From positions 62,001-126,000 of the forward strand of contig NZ_JAHKRR010000003.1 in assembly GCF_018863395.1 (NCBI RefSeq): a DNA stretch of 64,000 nucleotides, read 5' to 3'. Shown here in pieces: positions 43,884-52,400 of the stretch; the stretch's first letter is position 1; every line of letters starts with the position of its first letter. The position numbers were made by a program, and so were the translations under genes. Below the pieces are notes generated by a model. It searched no databases. It saw only the letters and a program-made list of their open reading frames with translations, and had not been told where the DNA came from. The DNA comes from Sinomicrobium weinanense (GTDB lineage Bacteria; Bacteroidota; Bacteroidia; Flavobacteriales; Flavobacteriaceae).

Positions 43884-43891
43884 TAACTTTG
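43884..43891 (+). promoter_or_regulatory. -7 box of the SRPBCC-DoxX operon
   Basis: TAACTTTG matches the Bacteroidota TAnnTTTG -7 consensus exactly. It ends 34 bp before the SRPBCC start codon. No good -33 TTTG was found at the usual spacing, so confidence is moderate. Confidence 0.4.
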
Positions 43892-43925
43892 AATTATAAA
43901 ATTTAACCATCAAATATTAATCGCA

Positions 43926-44351
43926 ATGGAACAAGTAACAAAAATTACGGTAGAAGCAACAGCAAATGCTCCCGTAGCAAAAGTATGGAAGGTATGGAAT
44001 ACACCGGGCGACATCATGCAATGGAACACGCCCGACCCGAGCTGGCATACGCCAAGCAGCGAAAACGACCTGCGGGTTGGCGGTACGTTTAAGAATAGAA
44101 TGGAAGCCAAAGACGGCAGCTTCGGTTTTGATTTTGAAGGCATTTATGATACGGTGGAACTGCATAAGGAAATCAGCTACACCATGAGCGATGGAAGAAA
44201 AGCCACCACCTTGTTTGCCGAGCAAAATGGCAAGACCAGCATAGCAACCACATTTGATCCTGAAACAGAAAATGATCCGGAGTTTCAGAAACAAGGATGG
44301 CAGGCTATCCTGAACAACTTTGTAGCATATGTTGAATCGGCTAACCCGTAA
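43926..44351 (+). CDS. SRPBCC family protein (AHSA1-like)
   Basis: 141 residues, a START/SRPBCC-fold protein of the Aha1-C group. It has VTKITVEATANAPVAKVWKV, the WNTPGDIMQWNTPDPSWH strand-helix region, and the closing helix GWQAILNNFVAYVESAN. These small proteins bind hydrophobic ligands in a deep cleft; specific roles vary. It heads a short plus-strand group with a DoxX-like membrane protein (10-bp gap), an SRPBCC remnant and a VOC protein, a combination typical of small stress or detoxification sets. Confidence 0.88.
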   Translation: MEQVTKITVEATANAPVAKVWKVWNTPGDIMQWNTPDPSWHTPSSENDLRVGGTFKNRMEAKDGSFGFDFEGIYDTVELHKEISYTMSDGRKATTLFAEQNGKTSIATTFDPETENDPEFQKQGWQAILNNFVAYVESANP

Positions 44352-44361
44352 ATGAATAAAG

Positions 44362-44736
44362 ATGAAGAAGTACAAAATAATCTTTTGGGTGGCCACTGCC
44401 ATCATTATACTCTGGGAAGGGGTAATGCCGCTCGGCACCATGCTGTTTGCGCCGGAGTATGTGAATGCGGGCACAGCACCTTTGGGCTACCCCGATTACT
44501 TTGCCTACGCGCTTATTAGCTGTAAAGTACTCGGCGTTTTTGCGATTGCTTACCCCAATATACCGGGCAGGCTAAAGGAATGGGCATATGCAGGGCTGAC
44601 GTTTAGTTTAATCTTTGCATTCATCAGTCATGCCTGTGTAGATAAGAACGTTGGGTTTATGCTACTGCCACTGGTGGTGTTGGGTATTCTTGCCGTTTCC
44701 TACATGTATAACCATAAGATCCGTACTCATGGCTAA
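44362..44736 (+). CDS. DoxX-like four-TM membrane protein
   Basis: 124 residues with four hydrophobic segments: IIFWVATAIIILWEGVMPLG, the YFAYALISCKVLGVFAIAYP segment, WAYAGLTFSLIFAFISHACV, and MLLPLVVLGILAVSYMY. This is the DoxX-like family layout. The biochemical role is unclear; members are often coupled with SRPBCC proteins, as here (10 bp after the preceding stop). The coding end abuts a degenerate SRPBCC fragment that begins immediately after the stop. Confidence 0.85.
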   Translation: MKKYKIIFWVATAIIILWEGVMPLGTMLFAPEYVNAGTAPLGYPDYFAYALISCKVLGVFAIAYPNIPGRLKEWAYAGLTFSLIFAFISHACVDKNVGFMLLPLVVLGILAVSYMYNHKIRTHG

Positions 44737-44982
44737 GGCGGAACGTATCTTGAAATAAAACCGAATGAATTTATTAAATATACCGACAGGTTTGACGATC
44801 CCGATTTGCCCGGAGAAATAACCACAACCATACAACTGAACAGGGTTTCGTGCGGCACTGAACTTCATGTGGCCCAGGAAGGGATCCCCGAGGCAATACC
44901 GGCAGAAATGTGTTATTTGGGCTGGCAGGAGTCGCTGGAGAAATTAATAAAACTTGTAGAGCCCGAAATACCTGATGCTTAA
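44737..44982 (+). pseudogene. C-terminal remnant of a second SRPBCC (AHSA1-like) gene
   Basis: An 82-codon frame with no start codon at its head encodes the C-terminal half of an Aha1-like SRPBCC protein. It begins GGTYLEIKPNEFIKYTDRFD, continues DLPGEITTTIQLNRVSCGTE, and ends MCYLGWQESLEKLIKLVEPE. All of these are conserved in complete members of about 140-150 residues. The N-terminal half is missing and was probably removed by a deletion joining this point to the DoxX stop. It lies 12 bp before the VOC gene. Confidence 0.8.
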
Positions 44983-44994
44983 TTTAATCTCATT

Positions 44995-45396
44995 ATGACT
45001 GATGCTAATAACGGTAAATTTGTGAGTGCGGTTTTCATAACCTTTTCCGGGAACTGTAAAAAGGCGCTCACCTATTACCAGACCTGTTTTGGCGGTACCC
45101 TGCAATTCGAGACTTTTGGAAGGGAATTGCAAGGGTATGCCGAAATGCCTGTTGTCAGCGGATCGCTGGTTTCCGACAGGATAGTCATTCACGGTTCGGA
45201 CCTGGTACACGACGAAGGAAGAACACTTGGAAATTATATGTCTATTTTTCTACACTGCAGAAATACATATGATAGAAAAGCGCTTATTGAAAAACTAAAA
45301 TTTAATACACAGATTCCTTTTGTCAATGATGGCGATGACCAAAAACTGGTTGAGGTAACCGATGCTTTTGATGTGAGGTGGGTATTGAACGTTTAG
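44995..45396 (+). CDS. VOC superfamily (PhnB/glyoxalase-like) protein
   Basis: 133 residues. The pattern VFITFSGNCKKALTYYQTCF, followed by GTLQFETFGRE, is the start of PhnB-like VOC proteins. SDRIVIHGSDLVHDEGRTLG and MSIFLHCRNTYDRKALIEKL follow. VOC proteins build a metal site from paired beta-alpha-beta-beta-beta units. Here the usual metal-binding residues are not obvious, as in many PhnB-like members of unknown activity. It is the last gene of the SRPBCC-DoxX group. Confidence 0.82.
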   Translation: MTDANNGKFVSAVFITFSGNCKKALTYYQTCFGGTLQFETFGRELQGYAEMPVVSGSLVSDRIVIHGSDLVHDEGRTLGNYMSIFLHCRNTYDRKALIEKLKFNTQIPFVNDGDDQKLVEVTDAFDVRWVLNV

Positions 45397-45883
45397 GGAC
45401 AGCTTAGGTACGACAGGCTTTGGGCAGGGATTTTTTTATTTTTTACGGGAATCCGCAAAATACGCTGTGGGGTATTTGTTTTCTTTGTAACTGTTAAATT
45501 CACTACCTCTATGAGGTGTCCCGACTGGTCCTCGTTTGAACCCCAATGAAATTTTGTTGGCTCTGAAATTATACTTTCGACAGGTTAATTAAGATTTTTA
45601 TATATTTATAAGCGTATTACTGACTTTTTAGTGAAGTGGTGATACCTTCTTCCCCCTACTTTAATGCCTGAAATGAGGTTCGTTTTGGGTAAGCATCTTA
45701 TGGCTTTATTGGATAAAATAGTTGGGGTTATGGCATTCCGTAGAATAATTTGCGGATCGTACTATAAAATCCAATGCTATTAAAAACAGGTAAAAAAGTG
45801 TTATTGCCCTGAAATTTTAGGGGTTATATCGCTGTTTTAGTGTTAATTATAACGAATTGGCAAAATTTAAACTACGAACTCAA
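45397..45883. other. Intergenic stretch with a half REP-like sequence
   Basis: No gene is supportable in this 487-bp region. At 45520-45541 it holds CCCGACTGGTCCTCGTTTGA, which matches the left arm of the REP-like element at 48772, but the complementary right arm is missing. The rest is mixed AT-rich sequence leading to the lipoprotein gene at 45884. Confidence 0.45.
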
Positions 45884-46618
45884 ATGAACAGAATACAATT
45901 ACCCTTACTGCTTATTGGAATCACCCTGGTGGCGTGTTCACCAAAAATCAGAAGCAACCTGGCAAACACAACTTTTCCGCCACTGGAATCCAAGGATAAA
46001 ATTATTATACTTGACGAAAGTGAAAAAGTTCCTGAAAATTCGGTGTTGGTTGGGGACTTGAAAATAGGGGATTCAGGATTTTCAACAGATTGCGGATATA
46101 CTACTGTAATTGAAAACGCCAAAGAAACCGCCAAAAAGTCCGGAGCAAACATCATAAAACTGACCGAAGTTAAAAAACCGAATTTCGGTAGTAGCTGCTA
46201 TCGAATAAAAGCAAAACTTTATAGGAACTCCGGCCGGGAGGCCATGGCAACTCTAACTTCTGAAAGAACCCTGAAAAACAAGTCAAGATTACCTGAAGAT
46301 GCCGATTATGCCATCATTTATTTTTACCGGCCAAAAAGTTTTCAAGGAAGCGCCATTGGTTATAAAGTAAGACTTGATGACGAAACCGAAATCGGGAGGG
46401 TTCGGAATGGCGAAAAATTTGAATATAAAACCAAAGATTTTGGAAAACACAAATTTTGGGGCAAAACGGAATCTCAGGATTCAGTTGTTATTGACATTCA
46501 AAAAGGCCAAGAATATTTTGTGAGATGTGGAATGAAAATGGGAATAGGTGTTGGAAAGCCTGAAATGTATTTAATAGAAAATCACGTTGGAATTAAAGAA
46601 TATGAGAAAATAGAATAA
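45884..46618 (+). CDS. Lipoprotein with DUF2846-like domain
   Basis: 244 residues. The lipoprotein signal LPLLLIGITLVACSPKIRSN is followed by a domain of about 90 residues with YTTVIENAKETAKKSGANII (a dodecin/YbjQ-like helix pattern). The second half reads YAIIYFYRPKSFQGSAIGYK and FGKHKFWGKTES and ends in the QKGQEYFVRCGMKMG segment. This matches the DUF2846 pattern of small barrel domains in lipoproteins. ATG 45884 is chosen because it starts the signal peptide; the frame is open to a TTG at 45857. Function unknown. The next downstream element is a full REPIN-like repeat starting about 50 bp after the stop. Confidence 0.75.
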   Translation: MNRIQLPLLLIGITLVACSPKIRSNLANTTFPPLESKDKIIILDESEKVPENSVLVGDLKIGDSGFSTDCGYTTVIENAKETAKKSGANIIKLTEVKKPNFGSSCYRIKAKLYRNSGREAMATLTSERTLKNKSRLPEDADYAIIYFYRPKSFQGSAIGYKVRLDDETEIGRVRNGEKFEYKTKDFGKHKFWGKTESQDSVVIDIQKGQEYFVRCGMKMGIGVGKPEMYLIENHVGIKEYEKIE

Positions 46619-46669
46619 AGGCTTTTGCCAATGGTATGGCTACACAATAATAAAAAGCATTTAGCATCG

Positions 46670-46882
46670 CCCCAATGGTCCCCGTTTGAACACTGTGGAA
46701 ACGGGGACCCGTCGTGTAATGTGTTTACTTCGATACTTCGATACTTCGGTACTTCGATACTTCGATAAACTCAGTACAAGTAAACTCAGTACAGGTAAAC
46801 TCAGTACGAGTGTAACGCGTATGAAAGGGCATTACAAATGCCGGATAAAATGCCCCCCCGTTGCAAACGGGCGCCAGCGGGG
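46670..46882 (+). repeat. REPIN-like composite palindromic element A
   Basis: It begins with a REP hairpin, GGTCCCCGTTT/AAACGGGGACC (46677-46709, 11-bp stem). It has an inner hairpin GGCATT-ACA-AATGCC (about 46828-46842) and ends with CCCGTT-GCA-AACGGG and CGCCAGCGGGG, which is an inverted version of the left edge. Between the hairpins lie five 8-bp units (ACTTCGAT, 46727-46766) and three 15-bp units (AAACTCAGTAC plus 4 bp, 46767-46811) that occur only once in copy B. The DUF3592-like gene starts 27 bp downstream. Confidence 0.8.
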
Positions 46883-46909
46883 TTAGCCACTTTGATTCCT
46901 ATTTCGGAT

Positions 46910-47404
46910 ATGACAAAAATACCCGAAAAGAAAGAAGATAGACACCAAACTGAAAACGCCGTTGCAATTATGGCCTTTATCATAGTAGTATTCGCAATAT
47001 CGGATTATTCATTATATACAGGATGGATATTTCTCCTGCTGGGAATAATCCAGTTTGTTGACTTATACAAAAACATGTATTTGAAATATAAAAGAATACG
47101 AAAGAACGGGGTAGAAACAACCGGCATTGTCACCGGGTATGCCGGAACCTTGCACCTGTACTATCCTATCATAAAATATCAGACCACGGACAATTCCTGG
47201 GTTACAGCAAAGTACGGGCACGGATTTAACTTTAAAACCTATAAACCGGGAAACAAGGTTCGTATTAGATATAATCCGGACAGACCACAGGATATTATTA
47301 TCGTCCCGGACTTCCTTAGAAGTCTTACTCCCTGGATTACTCTTATTTTCTCTTTATCAGTTATCACTGCCGGAATCTACATTATAATCAAGCAAAGCGG
47401 TTAA
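46910..47404 (+). CDS. DUF3592-like membrane protein
   Basis: 164 residues. Near the N-terminus there are two hydrophobic segments (AIMAFIIVVFAISDYSLYTG and IFLLLGIIQFVDLYKN). A soluble DUF3592-type middle follows with GVETTGIVTGYAGTLHLYYP, WVTAKYGHGF, and the conserved closing GNKVRIRYNPDRPQDIIIV. A C-terminal TM segment (WITLIFSLSVITAGIYIIIK) ends it. The open frame extends back into the REPIN-like element (MPDKMPPRCKRAPA), but ATG 46910 is a better start. Function unknown; DUF3592 proteins are often found near toxin-immunity loci, though no toxin is visible here. Confidence 0.75.
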   Translation: MTKIPEKKEDRHQTENAVAIMAFIIVVFAISDYSLYTGWIFLLLGIIQFVDLYKNMYLKYKRIRKNGVETTGIVTGYAGTLHLYYPIIKYQTTDNSWVTAKYGHGFNFKTYKPGNKVRIRYNPDRPQDIIIVPDFLRSLTPWITLIFSLSVITAGIYIIIKQSG

Positions 47405-47515
47405 AATCAAAAAAAGCTAATTGTGTATATTTGTATGTTGGGCAACAAGCTGAAATAAATTATTGCGGTTTGTTTTAAACTTTAAGATACAAGTAATTAA
47501 TAAAATAATAGGATT

Positions 47516-47728
47516 ATGATACTCTTTTTGATAATACTTACCGTTATATTTTGCGTCACTGCCTATTTTTTTCGGGGGCTCATTTTAAAACAGTACAGGG
47601 ATCATATACCAAATAAAAGACTTAGGAAAATTGGTATAGGTGAAGGTGTTTTATGGATTGCTTTTGGCGCTGTTTGGTTAATACTTATCCTCGCGAAGTG
47701 GGCAGACCTTATACCTCAGATAAATTAA
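47516..47728 (+). CDS. Small two-TM membrane protein
   Basis: 70 residues: ILFLIILTVIFCVTAYFFRG, then a basic loop (KQYRDHIPNKRLRKIGIGEG), then VLWIAFGAVWLILILAKWAD. I do not recognise the family. It lies 111 bp after the DUF3592-like gene and 28 bp before a REPIN-like element. AT-rich codon use and good hydrophobic symmetry make it a likely real gene, though short. Confidence 0.55.
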   Translation: MILFLIILTVIFCVTAYFFRGLILKQYRDHIPNKRLRKIGIGEGVLWIAFGAVWLILILAKWADLIPQIN

Positions 47729-47756
47729 TAAAACTGGTAAAAACAGCTGTTTACTT

Positions 47757-47902
47757 CCTGGCGCTCGTTTGAGCGCAACGGAAACGAGTGTCTATCGTAA
47801 AAAGCGTTTACTTCGATAAACTCAGTACGGGTGTAACGCACCATAAAAAATGCATTGCAAATGCCGGATAAAATAGACACCCGTTGCAAACGGGCGCCAG
47901 CA
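47757..47902 (+). repeat. REPIN-like composite palindromic element B
   Basis: Terminal inverted repeats CTGGCGCTCGTTTG (47758-47771) and CAAACGGGCGCCAG (47887-47900) match at 13 of 14 positions. The left hairpin, CTCGTTT/AAACGAG, also contains the nested palindrome GCGCTC-GTTT-GAGCGC. The centre carries a single ACTTCGAT and a single AAACTCAGTAC unit, then TGCATTGCAAATGCC and ATAAAATAGACACCCGTTGC. The next gene starts 42 bp downstream. Confidence 0.85.
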
Positions 47903-47944
47903 GAAAATTCACGATTTTAAAAGGCCTCTGATTAGCAAGGAACA

Positions 47945-48412
47945 ATGAAAAAAATAATAATCGGCATTATAGTTTTAGTAATTACCGGGGTAATAGCTTT
48001 AATTTTTTATGTACTGACAGACAAAAATAGAGATGTAAGCGGAAAAAAGCCGTATCTGAATTATATCAATCGGGAATTGCGGGTTATTCATCCCACATAT
48101 TTACGTTGGGACGAATATGATCGTATTTATTATTTGCCGGATCCGGATATTTCACCGGAGAGCACGGATTTAGAAATTCCCCGGGGAGCCATATTTCGAT
48201 TTAAGAAAGTGATCCATCGGAACAAAGCAGTCAGTGGCGTATCATTGAGCTTATGGCATGGAAGTTTAACGATTGACAATAAAAGCCAGGACATCATATT
48301 GGCCTGGGGTGAAAAACATATAATCTGTCTTGAAGCACCTTGTGGCTACTGGACTTATCCGAAAGCCCCTTGGCAAAACAAGGCAGATCCGAACAAGTAT
48401 TTTATCGATTAA
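47945..48412 (+). CDS. Membrane-anchored protein, unknown function
   Basis: 155 residues with a single N-terminal membrane anchor (IIIGIIVLVITGVIALIFYV) and an extracytoplasmic domain with aromatic-rich strands (HPTYLRWDEYDRIYYLPDPD, SGVSLSLWHGSLTIDNKSQD, CGYWTYPKAPWQNKADP). I do not recognise the family. Two cysteines (ICLEAPCGYW) lie close together near residue 135 and could form a disulfide. It follows REPIN-like element B by 42 bp and precedes a decayed lipoprotein fragment. Its size and isolation resemble an immunity-type protein, but nothing proves that. Confidence 0.6.
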   Translation: MKKIIIGIIVLVITGVIALIFYVLTDKNRDVSGKKPYLNYINRELRVIHPTYLRWDEYDRIYYLPDPDISPESTDLEIPRGAIFRFKKVIHRNKAVSGVSLSLWHGSLTIDNKSQDIILAWGEKHIICLEAPCGYWTYPKAPWQNKADPNKYFID

Positions 48413-48502
48413 TAAAACCAGGTGTTCCAGTCGTATCAAACTGGCAGATTTTGTTGGCTGGACATTGTATATTAACTTTCAATTACATGTTAAATATTTA
48501 GT

Positions 48503-48587
48503 ATGAAAAAAATTGGGGATTATTTTTGCTTTGGCCGGGATGTTTATGGAATGCTCCTGTAACCCTCCCCAAAAAGCGGACCGGTAG
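48503..48587 (+). pseudogene. Frameshifted lipoprotein signal remnant
   Basis: ATG AAA AAA ATT GGG begins a signal peptide, but the frame then stops after 20 codons. Shifting by one base at the poly-A/poly-G run restores IIFALAGMFMECSCNPPQKA before a stop. This is a lipoprotein leader with a very short tail, best explained as the 5-prime end of a decayed gene. Confidence 0.5.
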
Positions 48588-48687
48588 TAATTGGGCAAAA
48601 AGTTTAATTTTAACAGTCAGATCCTACGAAAAGGCCCGGTATTGGGTTTCCTGTCTTAGTCTTCTAAGTCTATTCAAAGAACCTTAC

Positions 48688-48719
48688 CAGGTGCTCGTTT
48701 GAGTGCAACGGAAACGAGG
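48688..48719. repeat. Solo REP-like hairpin
   Basis: CAGGTGCTCGTTTGAGTGCA followed by ACGGAAACGAGG repeats the left hairpin of REPIN-like element B almost exactly (CTCGTTT/AAACGAG), without the remainder of the element. It lies 53 bp before element C, so two left arms occur in a row. Confidence 0.75.
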
Positions 48720-48771
48720 CCCCCCTTTACCTTTAGACAAGGCAAAATGCTCTTACCCCTGAAAAATACCC

Positions 48772-48900
48772 CCAACTGGTCCTCGTTTGAGCGTCGCGGA
48801 GACGAGGACCCATCGTAGTAATGCGTTTATAACGCGCACAGGAGGGTATTACAAATGCCGGATAAAATGAACACCCGTTGCAAACGGGCGCCAGCTGGGT
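48772..48900 (+). repeat. REPIN-like composite palindromic element C
   Basis: The edges CCCAACTGG and CCAGCTGGG are inverted at 8 of 9 positions. The left hairpin is GTCCTCGT/ACGAGGAC, with a GTAG tetranucleotide just after it. The inner part reads GGGTATTACAAATGCCGGAT, and the right hairpin is CCCGTT-GCA-AACGGG. This is the shortest full copy (129 bp), lacking the CTTCGAT/CTCAGTAC units of copies A and B. The zinc-ribbon gene starts 28 bp downstream. Confidence 0.85.
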
Positions 48901-48928
48901 AACATATAAATACGGATGGCTAAAACAA

Positions 48929-49330
48929 ATGAAAGTTTACGGAAAATGTAAAAATTGCAAAACTGAAATCGGATATTTTACAAGTACGCATACAAGAGTT
49001 GAATTTGCAATGCAAGACGGAGAAAAAAAAGCGCTGAATTGTAAAAATTGCGGAACAACAACGGAATTTCATGTTGATGAATTATTTACGAAAGAATCAA
49101 AAATTGCTCAAATAGGAGCAGGACTGATTTTTTTAATTGGAACCCCATTAATGTTCTTCTTCGTGAACCCGATATTTACAGGAAGCAGGAATCATTATGT
49201 GATTTATATTATTGGCGGATTTTTGCTCATACCCGTAATAGTTTATGGAATTATAAAAAAACAAGACCAAACGAGGGTGAATTCATTTAATAGAAGTAAA
49301 CTGAAAGGAAGAATTCATAACCTCGGATAA
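48929..49330 (+). CDS. Zinc-ribbon membrane protein
   Basis: 133 residues. Two CxxC pairs, YGKCKNCKTEIGYF (residues 6-9) and ALNCKNCGTTTEF (about 37-40), form an N-terminal zinc ribbon. Two membrane helices follow: AQIGAGLIFLIGTPLMFFFV and HYVIYIIGGFLLIPVIVYGI. The family is not recognised; the layout is that of a small membrane protein with a cytoplasmic metal-binding head. ATG 48929 is chosen because the upstream in-frame sequence (from 48878) lies partly inside the REPIN-like element. It converges with the UvrA-like gene. Confidence 0.65.
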   Translation: MKVYGKCKNCKTEIGYFTSTHTRVEFAMQDGEKKALNCKNCGTTTEFHVDELFTKESKIAQIGAGLIFLIGTPLMFFFVNPIFTGSRNHYVIYIIGGFLLIPVIVYGIIKKQDQTRVNSFNRSKLKGRIHNLG

Positions 49331-49416
49331 AAAGCTACTGACCCCTTCTGCCCTCCGGTTCTCCGACTTTTTTGACACTATCCCAAAAAGTGTGTAAACC
49401 AACCTTTTTCATTACA

Positions 49417-52400
49417 TCACTCCAACACCACGCCAACGCCTATCTTTTCCAGTAAATAAGGGTTATGATCTATCACTAAAAGATCATTGTGCACACTGAG
49501 TTGCTGCAATACCCCGTACAACAAATCGATATCGGCATAATGCAATCCTATGCTGGGTTCATCTAATATCAATAGTTGATCTTTCGTTTTGTTTTGCAAC
49601 CAATTGAGCAACAACAAACGTTGTTTTTCTCCGGAAGAAAGTGATTTTACCGTTTGGTCGAGTCGCACATGAGAAAGACCTATATGGCTCAATGCCTGTA
49701 ATTGTTGTACTGCCCTGGCTGTACCGGTATAAGCGGCTATCCAGGCCAGCAATTCTGTAACGTTCATTGCCAGGACATCTGCCATATGTTTTCCGCCTAT
49801 GGTATATGCCAAAACAGCTTTTTGATAGCGTTTTCCCTCGCATACATCACAAATTTCAATATGCCTGGCAGCTACATCCAAACTCGTGGCTACAACACCA
49901 CTTCCCTGACAATGCGAACATTGACTCGTTTTGGTCTTATACGAAAAGTCTTTGGCCTTACCCCCTGTTTCCTTTACAAATACCTTAGTGATCACTTTTA
50001 AGATATCCAAATAGGCTACCAGCAAAGTACTGTTATAGGCTTGTAGTTTCTTAGGTTCAAAATAATGTATGCCCTGGTATGGCTTCGGAAAATCGATACG
50101 CTTGCAATATACAGGTCGATGCTGCTGTAAACCTGGCATTACCACCTCTTTTACCAAAGTAGTCTTCCCGATACCCGACTTCCCTGTTATGGCTGTAATA
50201 CCGCCTACCGGAATGTTTGTTTGTGCTCTTTTCAGACTGTGACGTTCTATGCCTTCTATATGAATATGCTCTTTTCCTTGCTGAAAGCGTACCACACTAC
50301 TTTCTGTTTTTATATAAGGATGACATACTTCTGAAGACCGGTAAGCGGCTGCACTTCCCTGAAACGTAATTTCACCCCCCATGCTTCCTGCTTCCGGACC
50401 TATCTGCACCAAATGGTCGGCCGCCAACATAATGTCTTTGTGATGCTCAATGACAATGACCGTATTGCCTTTGGCTACAAGCGTTTTCAGCAAAGCGATC
50501 AGATCTGGTATATTGTTTTGGGATAAGCCCGCCGAAGGTTCATCCAGCAAATAGGTGACCCCTTGTAACGGACTATTTAATTGTTTGACGAGCGAAACCC
50601 GCTGTTGTTCGCCGCCACTCAAAGTACCCGACTTTCGGTTGAGCTGTAAATGGTCTATATGCAATTGACGCGCCCGCTCCAGGGTATGTTGCAGATGCGC
50701 ATGTAATTTTGCTACCAATTCAGCATCAATAGCATCTTTTGGCCGAATATTTACCAACCATTCTTCAAACTCCTGTAAACTCATCGCTTTCAGGTCTCGC
50801 ATAGTGTTGCCACCCAGGGTAACCGCCAAACGCTCGGGTTGTAACCCGCTGCCCTGGCAATGGCTACAAACTTCCGGTGCTAACAAAGCACGTAAATGTT
50901 GAATATTTTTGTTCTTACGGGTAAGAAAGTATTCGTCCGTTAAATAGGTAAACAAACCTTTCCACTCCATCTTTAGCTGTTGGGTTCCCGCTCGTGACCT
51001 TGTTTTGAAAGTCCAGGTAGTTTCCCAGGTTTTCTCCGGGATTCCATGAAAGATCACAGCCCGTTGCTCCCGGGTCAATGCCTTAAAAGGCGTTTGCAGA
51101 TTAAAACCATACACCTTCCCTATTTCACTTACGATCGCCATATACTGTCCGCCTGCCTGCCCATAGTAATACAAGGCTTTGTTGTGCTCAAAGAGTCCGT
51201 CGGCAATGCTCAGGGCTGAATCCAGCACTATTTTAGACAGATCGGGAAGCAATTCTTGTCCCACACCGTCACAAACACCGCATTTCCCTAATTCGTGTGC
51301 ATTCGAAAAATGACTGGCGGACCATTCCCTGCCTTCGTATTGTGCTTTACGCGAAAAGGCAAAACGCAAACTTTTATCGATATCGGTTTGCCTGGCTACA
51401 TCTGAACGCTCAGAGAACTGCTGATCTTTCCGGGTAATACAAATGCTGGGCGTTAACCCGGTGATATGGTCTACTTCAAACTGATAATCAACTCCTACCC
51501 TGTTTTGTTGATAGCTTGAAAATTGTTTGCTCATTTCCTGTAATCCGTAGCCATGCAGGGTATCGATCACCAAAGAAGATTTTCCCGATCCCGAAATTCC
51601 CGTAACCACCGTGAGTTGTTGTTTAGGCAACGTAATATCAATGTCTTTCAGCGCATGGGTCCGTGCTCCCTTGATACGAATGGCGTCAGTGGCCGATTGT
51701 TCGGGAATACGTTCGCTTACCTCAGCTATACTTTCGGCATTATTTACCCATACATCACAGCCCGACTGAAACAAAGCGTGATTCTCAAAACATACGATCC
51801 CCGAAGTTTCGTGTTTCAACTGATGCAAAGCCTTTAGCAGTTGCACTACATTTTGCCGGTGCAGCCCGATACTCGGTTCTTCTAACAATAAGATGGTCTG
51901 TTTGGCAGCCTTCGCAAAGTGTTTGGTGAGTTTAATGCGCTGTGCTTCGCCTCCGCTTAATGTATTAGACGGTTGCCCGAGTTTGATATATCCTAAACCT
52001 AAACGCAGCATCAACGCCAGAATTTCGGATAATTTCTTTTCATGCCGAAAGAAATCATAGGCTTCTGCTATACTGAGATCATAAATTTCTGCGATGTTCT
52101 TAGTCTTCCAATATACCTGAAGTACTTCCGGCTTAAAACGTTTTCCGTTACACTCCGGGCAGGTTTGATTAATGGTTCCCATAACACTCATCGAAAGGGT
52201 AATAACACCTGCTCCTTCACAACGAGGACAACGCCCTGCTTTGTTATTAAAAGAAAAGGCACTTTTCTTTAATTGCAATGTCCCGGCTTCATCGGTTTTT
52301 GCCAACAGGTCCCGGATCTTATCGGCCATTCCCGTATACGTCGCCGGATTGCTGCGTGGCGTTTTTCCTATCGGCTGATCGGATACTGTGCGTAATTGCA

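Noticed and set aside
46670-49330. Small-gene/repeat array considered as a polymorphic-toxin immunity array
   Set aside because: No Rhs, YD-repeat or toxin gene is in the window, and the small proteins have no recognised immunity families apart from a weak DUF3592 association. Only the structural pattern is reported.
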